Shown here: positions 19,890 to 29,720 of the stretch, one piece after another
Numbering within the stretch: the first letter of the stretch is position 1
Layout of the letters: the number at the start of each line of letters is the position of its first letter
Assembly: GCA_963402885.1 (NCBI GenBank)
Contig: OY727094.1
Location: forward strand, 30,878,501-30,942,500
Direction of reading: 5' to 3'
DNA length: 64,000 nt
Source of the DNA: Antedon bifida
Lineage: Eukaryota; Echinodermata; Crinoidea; Comatulida; Antedonidae
Translations under genes and position numbers: made by a program
Notes under the pieces: generated by a model
Databases searched by the model: none
What the model was told of the DNA's origin: nothing
What the model saw: only the letters and a program-made list of their open reading frames with translations

Positions 19890-22800
19890 TAGTAGAGCAG
19901 TTAACGCCATAAAAATAGCCAAGTTGTGCACTTTATTACCAAAGCATGAAACTTTCCACAAAGTTTCTTTGATGTATATAGATTCAAAATATCGGGGGGT
20001 GCCAAGTGTCCAACGTCCGGTATGGCGGCCATCTTGCTTTCAAAATGGCCACCATAAAAACAAAAAGTGTTCATATCTTGGCAACTATAAACAGTAGAGA
20101 CTTGATTCTGGTGTTAAATTGTTCACAAACCACATATTTCTATTTGCTCTAATGAAAAGTTTCGTCCAAAAATGACCGGAAATGACGTTTCTTCCAGTTT
20201 GACCTTTGACCTCTTATCTGTATATCTCAGTAACTACTGATCATTTTCAATCGATTTTGGTGTCATTTTGTTCAGAATAGAGACATTTATATTTGTAGTA
20301 ATGACACATTTTCACATAAAATGACTGGAAATACAATTTATAACCTTTGACATATATAATTATGTGAACATACTGTATGTGGTTTACATTGGTATAAATG
20401 CACCTAATTTTTATACCGAAATAAATGACACTTAACGCAAAAATGACCAGGAATTATTATTCTGAATTTTTGACGTGATAGGATAGGCATAATGACAGAT
20501 CACTGAGCTCATCTATGCCCACTTGTTTGCTTAACTGTGATTTGTCAATCGTTAGATAAAAGTTTTGGTCCTCTCTCCTTCATCTTTCTTTTTTTTAAAT
20601 GTATTATACCATATGTTGAATTGAATTGTTAGATGGCATTTGGAAAAATTTTTGATGTAAAGTAGCATTCTTTCGTTGGCCTCTTTGATGTTGCATATGA
20701 GACAAGTTCGGAAAGTTCTCATTTTCATGAGTTAAGAGAAGAGAATATCGTCTTTCAAAGTACTTACTACAAACTTATCCTGCATTTGTGCAGTAGACCT
20801 ACTTTCTTTAGTCAAAAACTCAGATAATTCTTGTTCATTTTCGTTGCATCTAAAAAAATGTACTCCATTTTTATGGTAATGGGCCTTTGCTGTAAACCTT
20901 TCATCTGAATCATTTTCCTCGATTTTCTCTAGTCATTGATTTTTTAGCAAAATCCGAACCAAATCAATTCGTAAAAGACATCTCAATATAATTATTCAAG
21001 TAATCCTCAAATTAGTGACATGGACCTACAATATACTGTTCTGTACAAGACCTTTTTAGGCATCCACCTGTGGACTTTCACTTTGAAGGTCATGGTCTCC
21101 TAATCATACAAGAAACAATGTCTGATTTAATCAATCAAAGTAGTGGGTCCAGACAAAGAAGGGGGTGTAAGACCATCCACAGACAAAGAAGGGGGTGTAA
21201 GACCATCCACAGACAAAGAAGGGGGTGTAAGACCATCCACATACAAAGAAGGAGGTATAAAACCATCCACATACAAAGAAGGGGGTATAAGACCATCCAC
21301 AGACAAAGAAGGGGGTATAAGACCATCCACAGACAAAGAAGGGGATATAAGACCATCCACAGACAAAGAAGGGGGTGTAAGACCATCCACAGACAAAGAA
21401 GGGGGTGTAAGACCATCCACACACAAAGAAGGGGGTATAAGACCATCCACAGACAAAGAAAGGGGTATAAGGCCATCTACAGACAAAGAAGGGGGTGTAG
21501 GACCGTCCACAGACAAAGAAGGGGTTGTAAGACCATCCACTGACAAAGAAAGGGGTATAGGACCATCCACAGACAAAGAAGGGGGTGTAGGACCGTCCAC
21601 AGACAAAGAAGGGGTTGTAAGACCATCCACTGACAAAGAAAGGGGTATAGGACTACTTACAGACAAAGAAGGGGGTGTAGGACCATCCACAGACAAAGAA
21701 GGAGAGGTAAGACCATCCACAAACAAAGAAGGGGGTATAAGACCATCCACAGACAAAGAAGGGGGTGTAAGACCATCCACTGACAAAGAAAGTGGTATAG
21801 GACTACTTACAGACAAAGAAGAGGGTATAAGACCATCCACAGACAAAGAAGGAGGTGTAGGACCATCCACAGACAAAGAAGGGGTGTCGGACCATCTACA
21901 AACAAAGAAGGGGATGTAAGACCACCCACAGACAAAGAAAGGGGTGTAAGACCATCCACACACAAAGAAAGGGGTTTAATACCATCAACAGACAAAGAAG
22001 GAGGTATAAGACCATCCACAGACACAGAAGGGGGTATAAGACCATCCACAGATAAAGAAAGGGGTGTAAGACCATCTACAGACAAAGAAGGAGGGTTAGG
22101 ACCATATTAACCCAGGAAGCATACAAAAAGAAGATGCAATCAAAATAGGCCTACCACTTGGAAAACAATAAATTGTAGAATAACTGAGGCTTAATTGTTG
22201 AAATATAAAGGGTTCTTTGTAAGGTCATTAATTATAATAATATTGATATAAACACGATCATCATACTAATTATTTGAAATTCAAATACAGTCTATCTCGA
22301 AAAGAAGCTCATACTATCACCTTTTTGAGGTTTTACGGTATTCCATGAATCCATACATGTATGTTATTTCCTCTGTCAAACTATTAAAACTTTTAGCGAA
22401 TCAGAAGGTGCCAACATCGTTGAACTAATGGTACCACCAAGCACAATGTTTACCAATTTTATGTACTATATACAATTTAAGTCCATTAATCATTTAATAT
22501 AATTACGCCTATCAGGTAAAAGTTCAAAATTAGGTGCATTTAAGACCAACAAAAACCACATACAGTATATTCACATAATTAAAAATCAATAAATAAATGT
22601 CAAAGGTCATAAATTGTATTTTCGGTCATTTTATGTGAAAATGTTCTATTACTACAAATATAAATGTATTTATTCTGAACAAAATGAAACCAAAATCGAT
22701 TGAAAATGACCAGTAGTTACAGAGATATACAAATACGAGGTCAAAGGTCAAACTGTAAGAAACGTCACTTCCGGTCATTTTTGGACGAAACTTTTCACTA

Positions 22801-23050
22801 GAGCAAATAGAAATATATAGTTTGTGAACAATTTGATACCAGAATTAAGTCTCTAATGTGTATAGTTGCCAAGATATGAACATTTTTTGATTTTATGGTG
22901 GCCATTTTGAAATCAAGATGGCCGCCATACCGGACGTTGGACACTTGGCACCCCACGATATTTTGAATCTATATACATCAAAGAAACTTTGTGCCAAGTT
23001 TCATGCTTTGGTAATAAAATGCACAGCTCATGTTATTAACTGCTCTACTA
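19890..23050. mobile_element. 3.2-kb foldback DNA transposon with long inverted repeats
   Basis: Left arm from TAGTAGAGCAGTTAACGCC to about 20425; right arm from about 22515 to TTAACTGCTCTACTA. The arms are long inverted repeats of roughly 530 bp sharing blocks such as ATGGCGGCCATCTTG, GGACACTTGGCACC and TGACCGGAAATGACGTTTCTT. TTA flanks both ends (19887-19889, 23051-23053); the undisturbed site in the upstream unit is GGGTTAATC near 15585. A TTAA target with one base lost is also possible. The interior has no transposase-like ORF but carries a 30-bp minisatellite. Non-autonomous; superfamily not assigned. Confidence 0.85.
21146..22110. repeat. 30-bp minisatellite, about 32 units
   Basis: Unit GACAAAGAAGGGGGTGTAAG followed by ACCATCCACA, near-perfect, with variants (GGGGTATAA, GGGGTTGTAA, TGACAAAG) that recur in blocks, pointing to higher-order amplification of pairs and triplets. 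One- or two-base slips near 21890 change the phase. Because 30 is divisible by three and the unit has no stop in several frames, long ORFs appear on both strands; these are not considered genes. Confidence 0.97.
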
Positions 23051-23307
23051 TTAATGAAAGTTCAAAATTGGATGGATAGACTTATACAATACTATGAAGG
23101 ATAAGGATGTTTTAGTACTACTGTTCACTGTATATTACTATTAGAATAATTGAAGAATAACATAACTCTATACTATATTGTTATGTAAATTTTGAATTGT
23201 ATTCAGCCATAATACGACAGACAGCTTTTTAATAATAGTATAACTTTTACAGTGGCATTTTGGTCGGCGATGTTCTAGACAACAATGTATATACCAATAC
23301 CGTAACC

Positions 23308-23455
23308 TAAATAATACTACACTACCAAACTAGTTTGACAAAAAAAGCGTAAATATGGCAGTGATATGCCCAAATATGGTAGTGATACGACATCATTCAT
23401 CATGTCCATATATGGGCACATCACATCACAAGTTTAGTGTAGACAGAGCTTTAAG
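23308..23455. mobile_element. MITE family A, copy 6
   Basis: The left end is eroded (ACTACACTACCAAACTAGTTTG); the right end is AGTGTAGACAGAGCTTTAAG. The core AAATATGGTAGTGATACGAC is kept. It has no counterpart in the upstream unit near 15885, so it inserted after the duplication or was lost there. Confidence 0.8.
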
Positions 23456-23839
23456 TACAATACACATTTTTGATTTGAATTAATTTGCACTGTAATATTG
23501 AATGAAATGGTACCAGTACGTTGAATAGTCTAAATCGGACTATAATATATAACTGTAAGCCATATGCATACTTAAATTTAATATTTGTATACTGGCAGTA
23601 TGTCCAGAGGACGTCCTAAACTGATCCACCCGACTTGAGATTAAAAACCATCATCAATTAAATTAACAGAAAGAACTCTTTAGGTAGGTTCAATCAATTA
23701 ATCACCATGATACAATTTATAGTTTCTTGAGGTGTAATTGTATTTATTTTAAAACAAAGTTGCATGATGATATATTATGGATGCTATTATATTTGCATGG
23801 TGAAATCAAATGTTGATATCAAGTTTACGGTACACCACA

Positions 23840-24016
23840 TATATATAGTTCTGAAAAGAACTGTTGAGCTTCTCAACGTTTTGATCAATATACTTCGGGT
23901 GAGAGTGAGTGAGTGACTTTCCGGTCCAGTTCCTGCATTCTCACTCCTGAGGACGATCACAGTTATATTGATCAGAACGTTGAGAAACACAACAGTTCTT
24001 TTCAGAACTATATATA
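23840..24016. mobile_element. Hairpin MITE family D, copy 2
   Basis: AGTTCTGAAAAGAACTGTTGAG, then TTCTCAACGTTTTGATCAATATA, is mirrored by TATATTGATCAGAACGTTGAGA, then ACAACAGTTCTTTTCAGAACTATATA. Same position relative to SIRT4 b' as copy 1 has to b. Confidence 0.75.
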
Positions 24017-24300
24017 AGTGATATAAATGCTGGAATGTACCTTTAATTTTACAATATGTTTTATTTGTTTCTTTTCATCAATCTGTTTTCAGGAAACCAC
24101 TTTTCACGGATGAGAAATTGTCGACAATGTGCCATGGTGGCTCTGCGGTTTACAATGAAATTTAATTGTATGTATGAGGAAGTAATCATATAACATTACC
24201 ATATCAAATATTGCCACAGGCCTATTCAAACCATTAGACAACCTCTCAGACTGATTGTATTCATTGATGCACAGGTCATACTATCTGGGCTACCTACAAA

Positions 24301-25871
24301 ATGATTTTCGTACGAAGTGCCTTGAGAAATTGTTTTAAGGGGAATAGCACTGCTATATACGGCGTAAAAGCAATGCCAGCCAAGTTGCAGCAAGTTAAAA
24401 CATGGTTTCACCAGGAAAGGAATGCAAACAACTGCGTACCTTTCGGTCCACCTCTTGTGGAAAACGATTTAAACAAATTACAGAACTTCATCGATAAAAC
24501 TAAAAAGCTGTTCATCCTTACTGGAGCAGGGTTGTCGACAGAGTCTGGTATTCCTGATTGGCGTAATTCAAACAATGTTGGAGGACTCTATTCAGAAACT
24601 TTTTTGCGAAGTTCAGATGAAATTATTCGGCACAGTTGGGCTCGGAATTTTGCAGAGTGGATGAGATTTAAATCTCATGAGCTAAATGACAGTCATAAAG
24701 CTTTATCTCGTTGGGAAAAGAGAGGTAAAATTGAATGGTTAGCCACGCAAAATTTCACTTACTGGCCGGTAGTGAGAGTGTAACCGAAGTAAATGGAAGT
24801 CTTCACAGGGCTAAATGCATGTCTTGTAAAAATGTCACAGAAAGAATTGATCTACAAAAAAGATTTATCAAACTTAATCCTAATTTCAGCCTCGATACGC
24901 AAGATGAAAATCCTGTTCTTTCGAAAGATGAGACGAAGAAGTTCACTATACCTAAATGTGAAAATTGTGCAGGAATTCTTAAGCCAGATATATTGTTCTT
25001 AGGAGATAACGTTGAAATGTCGGTAGAGACATTCCTAATGGAGCGTGTTAAAAATTCTGACGGAATTATGATTCTTGGCACATCTTTAGAAGTAAGTCTG
25101 TCATCAAGGTTTTAGAATTGATTTATAAATTGGTCATATGTTTTGCCCTACTCTGACGTAATTTTTACTTTATACTAAGTACATTGAGAATAATAATAGT
25201 AATTCTCGAGTGGGACTCGCACCCACGACCACCAGATCACTAGCCTGACGTTCATACCTCTAGACCACCGAACTTGCGCTGATGGCTAGTGGTTAGATTC
25301 GAGCCCAAGTAAGCAGCGGGTACTGCACCAACAGGGTTGTAATTGTATTTGACTACTTATCCATATCAAAATTTACTTTCTGAAAAAGAAATAAAACGTA
25401 AAAGAAATTTTATTTATATTCTTTTCAGAGCTTTTATGCAAGTACATAAAAAGATTGATAATTTAAACAAATATACACACACAAATCTGCACTTAAATTT
25501 GTAAAAAAATATGTTTAAAACAATAATAGATCCTCAATATGATTATAGTTGCTTTATTGTCTATTATGTAAACTTTTTCTGTATTCATGTTGACGGGAAA
25601 AAAAAGATTCAAATATTTATTTGTGAACTATTACCTGTATATACAAATGGTTCTCTTTTAGTGTCATTGGCATAATCAGTATTATAATTTTATTATATGT
25701 GAATTCTGTTTTTTTTTATAGTATTTCTCATCAAGTCAATATGCAGAAGTTGCATTTGAATGCAATAAACCCATAGCAATAATCAACATTGGGCCAACCA
25801 AAGCTGATCACCTGGCAACTCTCAAGATTAAAGCCAACTTAGGCGATGTCCTGCCAAAACTGACTGTTTGA
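24301..25871 (+). pseudogene. SIRT4 copy b', frameshifted by a 10-bp deletion
   Basis: Same two-exon structure as copy b: 24301-25091 and 25722-25871, with conserved donor (GAA|GTAAGT) and acceptor. The first frame runs from MIFVRSALRN through [14 protein letters not shown] to TQNF, then shifts at about 24753 and stops at 24781. Compared with copy b at 17229-17250, ten bases (TGATGGGCTT) of the TQNFDGLH segment are missing; downstream the b-type frame resumes and stays open through the zinc module and C-terminus. It too has Asn at the catalytic His position (EVNGS near 24790). In other respects it is closer to copy a than b is, keeping IPDWR, WARNF and the linker PPLVENDLNKLQ. It is either a young pseudogene or a sequencing or assembly error. 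Confidence 0.82.
25205..25282 (-). mobile_element. tRNA-derived SINE (GGTGGTCTAGAGG type), copy 2
   Basis: Duplicate of the 17675-17765 SINE at the same place in the b' intron, with scattered substitutions (B box GGTGCGAGTCCC), so its promoter is more decayed. Confidence 0.6.
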
Positions 25872-26142
25872 TAAGATACCGTCCTCAGATTGTTTTACCG
25901 TGAGATGTTATGTATGAACCAACAAGTCTTTGAACTCAATCAATTTACTTTAAATGAAAAATAAAATAATGTTAAGTTAAGTTTGTTTTCAATTGTTTTT
26001 ATTCCTGATTACAACACAATTTACATCCTAAAATCACCATTAACATGAGAAAAATGCCCTTTCAGTTGCCACAACACCAGGCACAGCCTCTAATCGTTAA
26101 AAAACTACAATATGCTTACATTTCCAAGCTGTTTAAAATATT

Positions 26143-26312
26143 CTAAAGCTCTGTCTACACTAACAAAAAAATGCGATATGCCCATATATGGACATGATGT
26201 TATATCACTACCATATTTGGGCTTATCACTACCATATTTGGGCATATCACTACCATATTTGGCACATCACACATTTTTATCAAACTAGTTTGATAGTGTA
26301 GACAGAGCTTAA
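26143..26312. mobile_element. MITE family A, copy 7
   Basis: TAAAGCTCTGTCTACACTAAC to TTGATAGTGTAGACAGAGCTTA, with three TATCACTACCATATTTGG modules in the core. Orthologous site to copy 5, so this insertion predates the SIRT4 tandem duplication. Confidence 0.9.
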
Positions 26313-26320
26313 GACCGGAT

Positions 26321-28224
26321 GTTGTTGTTACTTTTGTAAAATTCCCGTATCTCCTACCTTGTAGTATTTCCAATTAAAAAAGCGGAAAATTACAGTGTCT
26401 CTTTATTAAACTGGTATGCGCAAATACAGGTCTGTAGAATTTGGTGTACGCTAATGCGCTTCCTTCAGACAATAATTATAATAGTTTTCGCGATACTGTA
26501 TCTATTAATTATACAATATCATAGGCAAATCCTGTGATACAGTGTCACATGAATAACCCATAACATATGGACTTTTCACAGAGTATATTATTTTACCTTA
26601 TATAGGCATAGCACTACATATGAAAATATCACAGTATATTTCACCTAATATAGGCATGATGTGAGCTTAGGCATGATGTAGCCACAGTATATTTTACCTT
26701 ATTTATATAAGCATGATGTGCCTACAGACATGCACACAGTATATTTCAACTTATTGGCGTACTGTAACTAAATACATACAGTATTCCTTAAAACAAATTT
26801 AACTGTTACAGAGTTTGTTATTGTGAACACAGTACTGTAGCATAAGGTGGTGTAATAATTGGCATGGTTCTGCCACTCCAACAAGGACATGATGGTTCTG
26901 CCTTTCTAAAGGTAGAGTTCTAGTAGAACATGGTCATGTCCCTTTTTCAAAACATTACCTCTTCATTTTCACTTGATTCTCAGTATTGTATCTAGAATGT
27001 CTCCACCATCACTTCATATATATCGCCTAGTATCATAGACCATAACCTAAATGATACAGACACCACATGTGATACACATAAAATGCTGTATTAAGGAATA
27101 TTCCTATGATACTGGGTAAATACTGTCGTATATGGAGATACAGCACAGAGAATCAGGTATCAATTTACCAACAGCGACAAACCTTCGAAAACATTAGACC
27201 TACAGAAAAAGTACTGTAACAGCTCCTTGTCAATTACTTAAAAATAATATTATATATATTGTCCCAAATATTTGTACATTTTTGCTATTAAATACATGGT
27301 TGGTTATTCTTAATCCAACAACCTTTTTAAAAGGCACAATAACATTATTTTCAAAATACAATCTTTAGAGAAAAGCCTCATAGAAAATAAAATTCAATTC
27401 TTCAGTCAGAATAATTTACACTTCTCTAAAAACTTACAAAACATCAAAATAATTTGAAAATTTAATACAGTGATGAGAGTATACTGATGTTGAGATTTGA
27501 GATCAAAGCTGTGACATAGGCCTCCTACAAATACAACAACCTCTTTTTCAAAAAATGAGAATTTAGGGTTAAATTAATATTTAGGAGTTAGGTGCTATGG
27601 TTGTGGCTGTTCCTGTCTGCAGACACGATACAGCAAGCAACAAAATCTTTTTTAGGTTTAACGAAAAGAGGGGGTTCTTTTCTTAAAATGACATAATTCT
27701 TTTTGCCATCAATTATCTACACTCATGTTTTGTATATCAAAAACTAAAATTTACATCACAAAAATTAAAAATTAAATTGAGTATAAAAAGCTACTTATTA
27801 AAAATGATTTCTAAAATCATAAGGAAAATAATCGTACAATATGTATACTGTATGTAATACAGAAAATGATTAAATTGAATTGCAGTATAAAAGGGTTTTA
27901 AATCCAGTATTGAAATTCATTACTCAAAGCTAATACTGTTGTTAAAATCATAATTCTCAACTGGGTCATAGTAAAAACATTATATTTATGACATGAAATT
28001 TCTTTTAATTTATAACATACAATAATTTCAAGTTATGTATTTTAAATTTATAACTTTTTAAAATCTGTTATTTTTGCCAATCAGTACTTTTGGAAGTCTT
28101 TGTCTTTAAAACTTTAATTATAAATTAACAATACATATAGAATATCGTACATTCTGTAAAAAACCTCTATTAGGGAACCACATTTACAATTAACAGTCAA
28201 CCAAAGTGGTTCGAACATAATTAT
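26321..28224. other. Intergenic region downstream of the SIRT4 cluster
   Basis: No exon recognised. Contains loosely repeated CACAGTATATTTTACCTTAT and TAGGCATGATGTG phrases at 26575-26760 and a small palindromic repeat at 27024-27118. The rest is AT-rich and featureless by eye. Confidence 0.5.
27024..27118. repeat. Palindromic repeat with GTATCATAG ends (family J)
   Basis: AGTATCATAGACCATAACCTA at the left and AATATTCCTATGATACTGGG at the right. Related text (ACATGTGATACA, TATCATAGG, TGGTCTATGAT) occurs at about 26513-26570, 50920-51000, 51925-52085 and 61950-62110, implying a dispersed family with poorly defined ends. Confidence 0.5.
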
Positions 28225-28371
28225 TAAGCTTGGTTCCCACTAGAGACGCAACGCAAGAATGTAGCGCAACGTAAGTGAGTTGACCAATCACGGGTCATGA
28301 ATTATTCGAACTCTTGCTTGTCATTGGTTGTTTACGTCCATGCATTACGTCCTAGTGGGAACCAAGCTTTA
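28225..28371. mobile_element. MITE family E, copy 1 (TIR AAGCTTGGTTCCCACTAG)
   Basis: TTAAGCTTGGTTCCCACTAG at the left is an exact inverted match to CTAGTGGGAACCAAGCTTTA at the right. Internal CGCAACGCAAG...TGACCAATCAC...GAATTATTCGAAC blocks are shared with 52123-52255. Confidence 0.85.
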
Positions 28372-28941
28372 GGTGCAATACACACCTTTAATCATAAAAT
28401 CTACGAAAATATCCTTTCTCTTGGTTGTCTCATAAGAATTAAAAATCATTTTCGTCTTAATCGTCATTTTTACTTAACCATAACAATAATTAAGGTGTTT
28501 TTCTACTCAATAATAGTGAGGTTAAATACTTGATATTAACAATATTTAACAATTTAAATATAGACTTTACAACCACACACCAATCACTTTGGTATTACCA
28601 GTGGAAGAATGATAATCAAAATATTTCTCATTCAAATTTATGAAATGAATATTTTAATTATACAATGCAACAAAATTTAGGATCACCTGTCCTTGTCGTT
28701 TATTTAAAATTTAAAAAAAATACAAACAAATTTATAACTGGAAAAATCATTTTTGGTTTTTTTTCTTCATCTTGTATTTTAAAAACTAATATTTTAATGA
28801 AAATGTTAAACTCAATTCAACGATATGAGAAATATAAATGTCTAAAATTTAACTTTCTCCATACAAGTATGGCTATGATGTCAAACGTCATAACTGTGTC
28901 AAAAATCAAAATGTATGCATGCATTTTAATCTAAAGCCATC

Positions 28942-29461
28942 TTAAAGATGTATTGTCCCTTTGACTAATTCCAAAAAAATAAAAAAAAAATATTTCAAAA
29001 AAAAGTGGGTCATTTTGAAGTATCATAATAGTTATTAACTTTCAACAAAAATTAATCCAAAAAAAATCATTTAACTAAAATACAGACGTTTTTTTGTTCA
29101 AAAAATAACTTTTCGATCAAAACATATCTCATAATGCAACGCGATTGTTTGGCTACTCTGTATGCATAATCATAAAACTTCCTTGCGATCTGTGTGAAAA
29201 CACCTTCTCTCTCCTCCTCTTCTAATTCTCTAATTAGCATAATGCATACTCGTGGTTTGAAATCTTTGTTTACTTTCACTTTTCGATTTTCCAGACGAAA
29301 TGTAATCAAATTAATTCACCTGCTAATTACGTAAACTTTTGTTTTTGGCTCGAATTTTCGACTTAAAGTGAATAACTTTAATATAACTTTGATATGGCCT
29401 ATTTAAATTTAGAATATTTTGACCTTCATTTTTTGTGTTTCAAGGGAAAATACATCTTTAA
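28942..29461. mobile_element. MITE family F, full-length copy
   Basis: TTAAAGATGTATTGTCCCTTTG at the left; AGGGAAAATACATCTTTAA at the right. The interior is shared, inverted, with 18918-19802, including ACTTCCTTGCGATCTGTGTGA and CATACTCGTGGTTTGAAATC. This copy shows the uninterrupted target site of the nested 19221-19722 element. The 80-residue ORF inside is not conserved with anything I recognise. Confidence 0.75.
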
Positions 29462-29572
29462 TTAAAATGTTCCTCTACTTTCATCTAGTTTTTGACAAGG
29501 TACTCATAAACAATTCACTTAGAATTATGTTCTGACATTCCTAGAAAAGTAATTAGTATAACTTCAATAAAC

Positions 29573-29711
29573 TTAAGTTCTGTCTACACTGTCAAACTTT
29601 ATGTGACAAAAAATGTGCCCATATATGGACATACCATATTTTGGAATATCACCACCATATTTGGGCACATTTTGTTGTCACATAAAGTTTGATAGTGTAG
29701 GCAGAACTTAA
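29573..29711. mobile_element. MITE family A, copy 8
   Basis: TTAAGTTCTGTCTACACTGTCAAACTTTATGTGAC to GTCACATAAAGTTTGATAGTGTAGGCAGAACTTAA: near-perfect TIRs with compensating changes in both ends (GTTCTG/CAGAAC). It lies 10 bp beyond the PPM1 stop codon, so it must form part of that gene's 3' UTR. Confidence 0.92.
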
Positions 29712-29720
29712 GATGGTCGA

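Larger units (their letters stand above)
19802..26320 (+). repeat. Tandem duplication unit, downstream copy (with SIRT4 copy b')
   Basis: Begins ATATTTTAACCAATAAAGTAG, matching the SIRT4a 3' UTR, and ends at CTTAAGACCGGA (26310-26320), collinear with 15484-18853. The extra length is the 19890-23050 insertion. The left boundary abuts the family F MITE terminus. Confidence 0.85.

Noticed and set aside
21127-21963. Long ORFs on both strands (up to about 278 codons) in the 30-bp array, giving decapeptide repeats such as DKEGGVRPST or SVDGLTPPSL
   Set aside because: They follow from a 30-bp unit divisible by three without stops, are open in several frames at once, lie inside a transposon and have no promoter or splice context.
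21146-22110. CRISPR-like array
   Set aside because: Units are directly adjacent with no unique spacers, and the sequence is animal nuclear DNA.
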